Assembly (NCBI GenBank): GCA_041600415.1
Contig: JBFIKF010000007.1
Coordinates: 62,001-126,000, forward strand
Direction of reading: 5' to 3'
Origin: JBFJKD01 sp041600415
GTDB taxonomy: Bacteria > Pseudomonadota > Gammaproteobacteria > Pseudomonadales > Porticoccaceae
Length of the DNA stretch: 64,000 nt
Part shown: positions 59,299 through 64,000 of the stretch, piece by piece
Numbering within the stretch: the first letter of the stretch is position 1
How the letters are laid out: every line of letters starts with the position of its first letter
Notes under the pieces: model-generated
Told to the model about the DNA's origin: nothing
Database searches by the model: none
The model's input: only the letters and a program-made list of their open reading frames with translations
Made by a program: the position numbers and the translations under genes

Positions 59299-60657
59299 TC
59301 AGTTTAAAGCGGGAATTTTAATCAACATACCCTGGGTATCGGTAGCGACCCCGTCCACAAAACGCGGCCTGAAGCGGGCTTTTTTAAGGCGTGATCTGAC
59401 GGTGCGCCGCAAGGTCACATCGTCTTTTGGAAGGGACGCCACCACTTCTACGTTGCTGGGAGTGCCGGTTTTCGAAACATCCAGTCGCGCTTCCACATAG
59501 GATGTTGCCGGGTTGGCTGCGTCGACAGCTGCGGCACCGTCTGCCCAGATCGCTGGCAGTAGTTGCGGTACGGAAAAAAACTGGTTCGCTACTTTTTCCG
59601 GTGCCGGCATTTGCCGTGCCAGGTTTAATGCCTGGGCGTAGGTGGCCAACGCGGTTTCCCGTCGGTTAAACAGTAAATACCAGTCCCCCAGTTCGATGTA
59701 GGCGCGGATTTTCTCCTCTGCAGTGGCGGTGGGTTGCTGTTCCAGGATAGCGATTATTTCCTCATAGGCAACGCGGCCATTGCGATAACTACTGCTGGTA
59801 AGCACCTCTCCGCGGGCGGGGAGTCCGGCGTTTAACGGTTCCGTGTTGAAGCGAAAGCGCGAGTCGTAGGCCGAGCGCCAATCGTCTCCCTCGTGGCCGG
59901 CCAGAAAAAAGCTGGTGAGCGCCTGGGTGCGCAGCAATTCAATCCGCGTGGTATAAGGTGCGACGGCCGCCTCGGCCAGACCAAGGGCGGCACCGTTGAG
60001 GGTGTGGGATGTGGCCAGATGGTCGAAAGCTGAATCATCAGGATCTAGGGTGTAGGCACTCAGGTGCCAGTGGCTGAGTTCGTTGAGCACCGGAATCAGG
60101 CGCGGATCGTTTTCGCCAAAGCTTTTGACATGCAGCCAGAACAGATGATGGTAATCGGCGGTGGTGTCCTCGACGCGGTTAAGGGCACGGTGGCTGTCGA
60201 TAATCGCCCGTAGCACCGGCGATTGCGCGAGGCTGTAAATACCACTGTTGATGCGAATAATGTGCAGGGCGCGGCGTAAGGTATCCAGCGCTTCCTGGTG
60301 TTGCTGGTTGTGCTGCAATGCCAGGCCCAGGTTGTAGAAACTTTCCGACAGGGTAGGGTTATAGGGGCTGAGTGCCTGCTCGGACTGAATAGCCTGGTAA
60401 AATTTGTCCAGAGGGATCGTTTTGTGCTGCCGCGGCTGTGGGCTTGCAGTTACATCGGTAGAGGGGGGCAGAGCTTCGCTGGCGGGGCTTTGTGGATTTG
60501 CTGGCGGAAGAGTTTGCGGGTCTGTGGTAGCGGCACCGGCAGGACTGTCAACGGTCGCACGGTCAACCTCGACGCCCAGCGCGATGCCGCTCAGGAGTAC
60601 GCCAAGCACCGTGAAAATAGAGAACAATCGCGCTGTACGGTCCCCCATATTTACCAT
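59299..60657 (-). CDS. TPR protein with TonB-C-like C-terminal domain, first gene of the envelope operon
   Basis: 452 residues from the ATG at 60657; another ATG lies at 60648 and the frame is open to 60717. N-terminal membrane segment (FSIFTVLGVLLSGIALG), a Pro/Ala-rich linker and TPR-like helices (AFYNLGLALQHNQQHQEALDTLRRALHI-like unit, about residues 110-150). The last ~70 residues (VEARLDVSKTGTPSNVEVV and LKKARFRPRFVDG) match TonB-C domains, which bind outer-membrane receptors in ExbB/ExbD/TonB systems. This strengthens the link to the ExbB-like channel in the same operon. Confidence 0.8.
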   Translation of the reverse strand: MVNMGDRTARLFSIFTVLGVLLSGIALGVEVDRATVDSPAGAATTDPQTLPPANPQSPASEALPPSTDVTASPQPRQHKTIPLDKFYQAIQSEQALSPYNPTLSESFYNLGLALQHNQQHQEALDTLRRALHIIRINSGIYSLAQSPVLRAIIDSHRALNRVEDTTADYHHLFWLHVKSFGENDPRLIPVLNELSHWHLSAYTLDPDDSAFDHLATSHTLNGAALGLAEAAVAPYTTRIELLRTQALTSFFLAGHEGDDWRSAYDSRFRFNTEPLNAGLPARGEVLTSSSYRNGRVAYEEIIAILEQQPTATAEEKIRAYIELGDWYLLFNRRETALATYAQALNLARQMPAPEKVANQFFSVPQLLPAIWADGAAAVDAANPATSYVEARLDVSKTGTPSNVEVVASLPKDDVTLRRTVRSRLKKARFRPRFVDGVATDTQGMLIKIPALN

Positions 60658-61566
60658 CCGAATTGTTGCAGCAAGTCCCTCAATGCCCCGTCGGGTATTG
60701 TTTACGTGCGCGGGCATTAGAGCCTCGGCTTACGCTAATGTTCCTGTTAGCCACTCTCGCATTGCGCATCATACGTTATCGCAGCAGGGTTTATCACAAC
60801 CTCGCGGTCAGCTATTGTTGTGTAACAAGCGGAGTTGGGTGCGCGGCTGAAGCCGATATGGTATCGAGGGGAGCGGGGTGAAGATCCAGTCACCTGCGCC
60901 AGTGGTCGCTCATGCGCCGTCGACCACTGACAACTGGTAGTAACCAATTCATTCTGGTTGCTAATGGATGAGTTACCGAACTTTCAGGCAACGTATACAT
61001 TCCAAATGTTATTAAATAGTAATATTTTCGCCAACAGGTTTATTAAATAAGTTACTTATGGCTCCATAACAGGTTGTGTAAAGTTGCCTGAAGATAAAAT
61101 AAATGCATAAAATCATAGAGTTAATCGATTCGTCCTATTTTGGCATTAATTATGCTAACCTTTACCCTATTCTGGTGCACTAAGTTATTTTTCGTGTGCT
61201 TCAATAATCAATGAAAGTGCGCCATTGTGGTGGTTTGGCGCTAACGGCCAGCTTTGACTGCTGCTCTACTGGGAATTCGATGGCCACATTAATTGCAGGG
61301 GGCCGAGGCAATCGAGCGAACTAAAAATTTGGCAAATATTTATCAATAAATGCTGGGAAACCAGCGACATAAGTGCTAAAAATGTTTTTCAGCGGTTAAG
61401 ATAAAAACTTGGGTGCTGCCAATTTTAAAAAAACAGGGCCCAAATGGTGCGATTGACGGGCGTGACGACAGCGAAGTGCAAGCTGTCGTCGTTTGAACTT
61501 ATCTGTTCCCCGTCGCCACCAGTGGGGCCAACGGGGTTAGTGGAGTTGAGGGGATGCTTTATTGCT
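60658..61566. promoter_or_regulatory. AT-rich divergent intergenic region
   Basis: 909 bases between the envelope operon (minus) and the YCF48 gene (plus) with no supported gene; short open frames at 60663-60881 and 60747-60947 lack ribosome-binding sites. From about 60950 to 61430 the base composition becomes clearly AT-rich, unlike the rest of the window. A weak promoter-like pair (TTGGCA near 61140, 17-base gap, TACCCT) was seen on the plus strand. A perfect inverted repeat lies at 60901-60928. A long 5' leader or regulatory region is likely. Confidence 0.5.
60901..60928. repeat. Perfect eight-base inverted repeat in the divergent region
   Basis: AGTGGTCG (60901-60908) and CGACCACT (60921-60928) with a 12-base spacer, about 245 bases upstream of the envelope-operon start. 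No T-tract on either side. Could be an operator or an RNA hairpin. Confidence 0.4.
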
Positions 61567-62721
61567 ATGAATAATTCCTTATCCAGTGTTTCCAGAAAGC
61601 TAAAAAACAAGTTGTGGATGCTGAGCATGCTGGCGTTGTGCCATTTTCCGGCAACACTGGCTACAGACTTTCATCGATTCTGGCCGGACAATCTTTACGC
61701 AGTAAATTTCGTCGATAAAAATACCGGGTTTATCGCTGGGTATAGCGGCACGTTGCTGCGTACCACGGACGGAGGCGACAATTGGGAAGCCCTGTACATG
61801 GGGCGCAACGAATTGATTCGTCGGGTGGACTTTGTCGATCCGAACTATGGTTGGGCTGTGGGCCACCGCGGCTCCATTTTTCACAGTAAAGATGGTGGCC
61901 GTAACTGGGAAATACAGCATAGCGTACCCAATACCTTTCTGCGGGATGTGGCATTTGTCGACCGTAATCACGGTTGGGTGGTAGGCCATGAATCGACAAT
62001 CCTGCACACGGTTGATGGCGGCATCACCTGGACGGCACAGACGCTGGACGGTTACGTGGGCCGGGATTTACCCAGACTGCATGGCATCGTGGTGCGCAGT
62101 GCAAGCGAAGCTGCTCTGGTTGGGGAGTTTGGCGTGATTGCCCACACTCAGGATGGCGGCGAGCACTGGTCATTGGTGGCCAATGAGTCGCGGGGTACGC
62201 TACTGTCGATAGCTGCAGTCGGAGATCGCTACGTAACGGTAGGCTCGGACGGCGTAATCAATTTGGTCAGCCCGGTTGTGTCCCTGTCGACGTCGGCAGT
62301 GGCAGAGGGATTGGCGGCGGTGGTTGGTTCTGCCCAAACCGCAGCGGCGGGGCCAGCCGGCCAAACCGCATCCCCCCATGTCATTGAATATCAGATTCAA
62401 GCGCTGGCCACCGGCACCTCGGAGCACTTTTTCGCGGTTTCCGCTGCGGGTAACGGCGTGGCGGTAGCGGTGGGACGCTCGGCGGTGGTAAAAATTGATG
62501 GCACAGCGGTCTCGCCACTGGTTGCCGACGACTCGGTGGCATTGCCATTTAGCTGGTTTGGTGGCGTTGCGGTGCTGGAGGACGGCAGTTTCTGGTTGGC
62601 GGGTATCCGCGGGGCGGTGGCGCGTGGGGATCTGGCCAGTGGATCATTGACGCTCGCATTTAATCTTGCGACTTTCGATCGAGTGGTGCTTAGCTCTTCT
62701 CGCTGGGAGACGTCACAATGA
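61567..62721 (+). CDS. YCF48/BNR beta-propeller protein with signal peptide
   Basis: 384 residues from the ATG at 61567; a longer frame to 61444 has no such N-terminus. Signal peptide (LWMLSMLALCHFPATLATD), then a beta-propeller with four Asp-box motifs of the pattern [TS]xDGGxxW: TTDGGDNWE, SKDGGRNWE, TVDGGITWT and TQDGGEHWS. The best relatives are YCF48/HCF136-like proteins, which in plastids assist photosystem II assembly. In non-photosynthetic gammaproteobacteria they occur next to RND/MMPL-type transporters, and here the next gene is one, overlapping by four bases. Probably an exported accessory to that transporter. Confidence 0.87.
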   Translation: MNNSLSSVSRKLKNKLWMLSMLALCHFPATLATDFHRFWPDNLYAVNFVDKNTGFIAGYSGTLLRTTDGGDNWEALYMGRNELIRRVDFVDPNYGWAVGHRGSIFHSKDGGRNWEIQHSVPNTFLRDVAFVDRNHGWVVGHESTILHTVDGGITWTAQTLDGYVGRDLPRLHGIVVRSASEAALVGEFGVIAHTQDGGEHWSLVANESRGTLLSIAAVGDRYVTVGSDGVINLVSPVVSLSTSAVAEGLAAVVGSAQTAAAGPAGQTASPHVIEYQIQALATGTSEHFFAVSAAGNGVAVAVGRSAVVKIDGTAVSPLVADDSVALPFSWFGGVAVLEDGSFWLAGIRGAVARGDLASGSLTLAFNLATFDRVVLSSSRWETSQ

Positions 62722-64000
62722 TTGCTGCTTTAGCGCGCCTCGTCGCGCATCGCTCAAAACTGGTTTTTGTCACCCTGGCAATTATTACCTGCATTCCCGT
62801 TTACTTCGCGTTCAAGGGATTGTCCCTGAATGTGGTGCTCGAAGAAATGCTGCCCGAAGGGGCTAAAAACGTCGAATTATTTATGCGTTTTGGACAGCAG
62901 TTTGGCGGCGCTAATACCACGTTGATCGAACTGAAAAACAAAAAGGGCACAATTTATTCGCAGGCGTTTCTGGAGAAGTACAAACAGATTGCGGAGGATA
63001 CCTATTATCATCCGGATAGTATCCGCCACCTCAATCAATCGCTGATTCTGCGCAAAACCAAAAAAGTGACCGGTGCCGGCGGCAGTGTTGAAATCAACGC
63101 CATTCTGTGGCCAAACCTGCCACAAACCGACGAAGAGATGACCGATTTCCGGCGCGCGGTCAACGCACAGTTCCGCGGGTTTTTAGTGTCGGATGACGAA
63201 ACGTCGGCGATGATCATTGCGGACTTCAAGGATGACGCTGATTTTGAAGGCGTTCTAACATTCTTCACAGATATTCGCGACAAAGTGGAAGATGACAGCA
63301 CTTCACTGCATGTGGTTGGGCGCCCAATTTTGCTGGGTTATATCTATCAATCTCTGGATGCGGTGTACAAGATTTTGCTGCTCTCGCTGATTATTGTGGC
63401 GGTGGTGTTGTACCTGTATTTTCGCACCTGGATTGGTGTGTTTGTGCCGATGTTCACTGCGTCGGTGGCGACCCTGTGGGGATTGGGTGCCATGGGCTTT
63501 ATCGGCTATAACCTCGATCCGCTGTTGATTTTGCTGCCAGCATTTATATTTGCGATTGTGTTGTCCCACGGTGTGCAGTTAACCAATCGGGTACTGGAAA
63601 ACCTGGAAGACAATCCCGGTGATATCACCGCGTGCACGGAAAAAAGTTTACGCAGGCTGCTGATACCCAGTACCGCAGCCATCATTACCGATGCGGCGGG
63701 CTTCGCGGTGCTGGGCCTGGTGGCGATTCCAAGTATCCAGTCCCTGGCGCTAATCTGTGGCGTCTGGCTGCTCTCCATCGCGCCGGCGCTGATTTTTGCG
63801 GCTTCGGTGTTGTGCATGATTCCGGCTCCGAAGTCTCATAAAGCCCATTCGAAGCTCCTGACCAAGATATGGAAAACCATCGTGGAGCTTGAGGACCACA
63901 AGTATGTGGCGATCGGTGTGACCCTGGCTCTACTGGTGTTTGGGGCTTTTTATGCCAAAAATCTTACCGTTGGGGACACCAAGGGTAGCGCCATTTTGTG
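62718..64000 (+). CDS. MMPL/RND-superfamily transporter, 3'-truncated by window edge
   Basis: At least 427 residues, open to the right border. Its ATG overlaps the stop of the YCF48 gene (ATGA). N-terminal transmembrane helix (KLVFVTLAIITCIPVYF), a ~180-residue periplasmic loop and then a run of five membrane helices (about 215-345), with the hallmark LSHGVQLTNRVLENLED between spans. This is the MMPL/HAE3-like group of RND proteins, which export or move lipids, hopanoids or sterol-like compounds, rather than the tripartite drug pumps. Coupling with a YCF48 protein recurs near terpenoid/steroid degradation genes in marine gammaproteobacteria, in my recollection. Substrate unknown. Confidence 0.86.
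   Translation, partial: MIAALARLVAHRSKLVFVTLAIITCIPVYFAFKGLSLNVVLEEMLPEGAKNVELFMRFGQQFGGANTTLIELKNKKGTIYSQAFLEKYKQIAEDTYYHPDSIRHLNQSLILRKTKKVTGAGGSVEINAILWPNLPQTDEEMTDFRRAVNAQFRGFLVSDDETSAMIIADFKDDADFEGVLTFFTDIRDKVEDDSTSLHVVGRPILLGYIYQSLDAVYKILLLSLIIVAVVLYLYFRTWIGVFVPMFTASVATLWGLGAMGFIGYNLDPLLILLPAFIFAIVLSHGVQLTNRVLENLEDNPGDITACTEKSLRRLLIPSTAAIITDAAGFAVLGLVAIPSIQSLALICGVWLLSIAPALIFAASVLCMIPAPKSHKAHSKLLTKIWKTIVELEDHKYVAIGVTLALLVFGAFYAKNLTVGDTKGSAIL

Overview
The window is a chromosomal segment of a Gram-negative, aerobic gammaproteobacterium. The biotin genes, YbiT, SlyD, RIO kinase, DUF3094 and DUF1272 proteins, many Lol-type lipoproteins and an ExbB/TolQ-like channel all fit that. The gene content (CYP153 alkane hydroxylase, seven acyl-CoA dehydrogenases, SCP2-type thiolase, an MMPL-type RND protein beside a YCF48-like protein) recalls marine hydrocarbon- and terpenoid-degrading lineages of the Halieaceae/Spongiibacteraceae/Porticoccaceae kind. 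The exact genus is not resolvable from sequence reading alone. No rRNA, tRNA, CRISPR array, prophage or insertion sequence was seen.

Left part (1-4.3 kb): the end of bioF, then bioD, a ~600-residue acyl-CoA dehydrogenase, a DUF3094 membrane protein and an NlpC/P60 lipoprotein. From 4.6 to 27.7 kb a co-directional catabolic block follows. It carries six further acyl-CoA dehydrogenases, a mesaconyl-C4-CoA hydratase-like protein, a CitE-type lyase, a crotonase, a luciferase-like flavin monooxygenase, a thiolase-fold/OB-fold fusion, an SCP2-type thiolase, a split peroxisomal-type MFE-2 (SDR plus R-specific hydratase), a mesaconyl-CoA C1-C4 CoA transferase, a degenerate AcoR-type regulator, an HSL-type hydrolase and an aldehyde dehydrogenase. 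Together, methylsuccinyl-CoA dehydrogenase, Mct, hydratase and lyase would turn 2-methylsuccinyl-CoA into acetyl-CoA and pyruvate.

Middle part (27.8-46.2 kb): mostly small housekeeping or stress-type genes (PsiE-like, PNPOx-like, a PlsC-like protein without its catalytic dyad, YnfA, an ICMT-like methyltransferase, LemA plus an M48 peptidase, hemolysin III, DUF1272, YbiT, RIO kinase). They are followed by a complete CYP153 - ferredoxin reductase - ferredoxin operon, a small set of accessory oxidoreductase and hydrolase genes, an alpha-methylacyl-CoA racemase, an EVE protein and SlyD. CYP153, the racemase, MFE-2-like enzymes and SCP2 thiolase are the bacterial counterparts of the peroxisomal machinery for methyl-branched fatty acids. 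The methylsuccinyl-CoA module would be the logical end of such a route for isoprenoid dicarboxylates.

Right part (46.3-60.7 kb): a tightly packed thirteen-gene minus-strand operon encodes what looks like an uncharacterised envelope machine. It has an ExbB/TolQ/MotA-like channel, two ExbD-like single-span proteins carrying periplasmic von Willebrand A domains, an actin/Hsp70-like protein with an FHA-like tail, a five-PEGA plus SUMF1 protein, two TPR proteins (one ending in a TonB-C-like domain), four lipoproteins, a small secreted protein and an M48 metalloprotease. The last 2.5 kb holds the YCF48-like protein and the start of an MMPL/RND transporter, separated from the operon by a 0.9 kb AT-rich divergent intergenic region.
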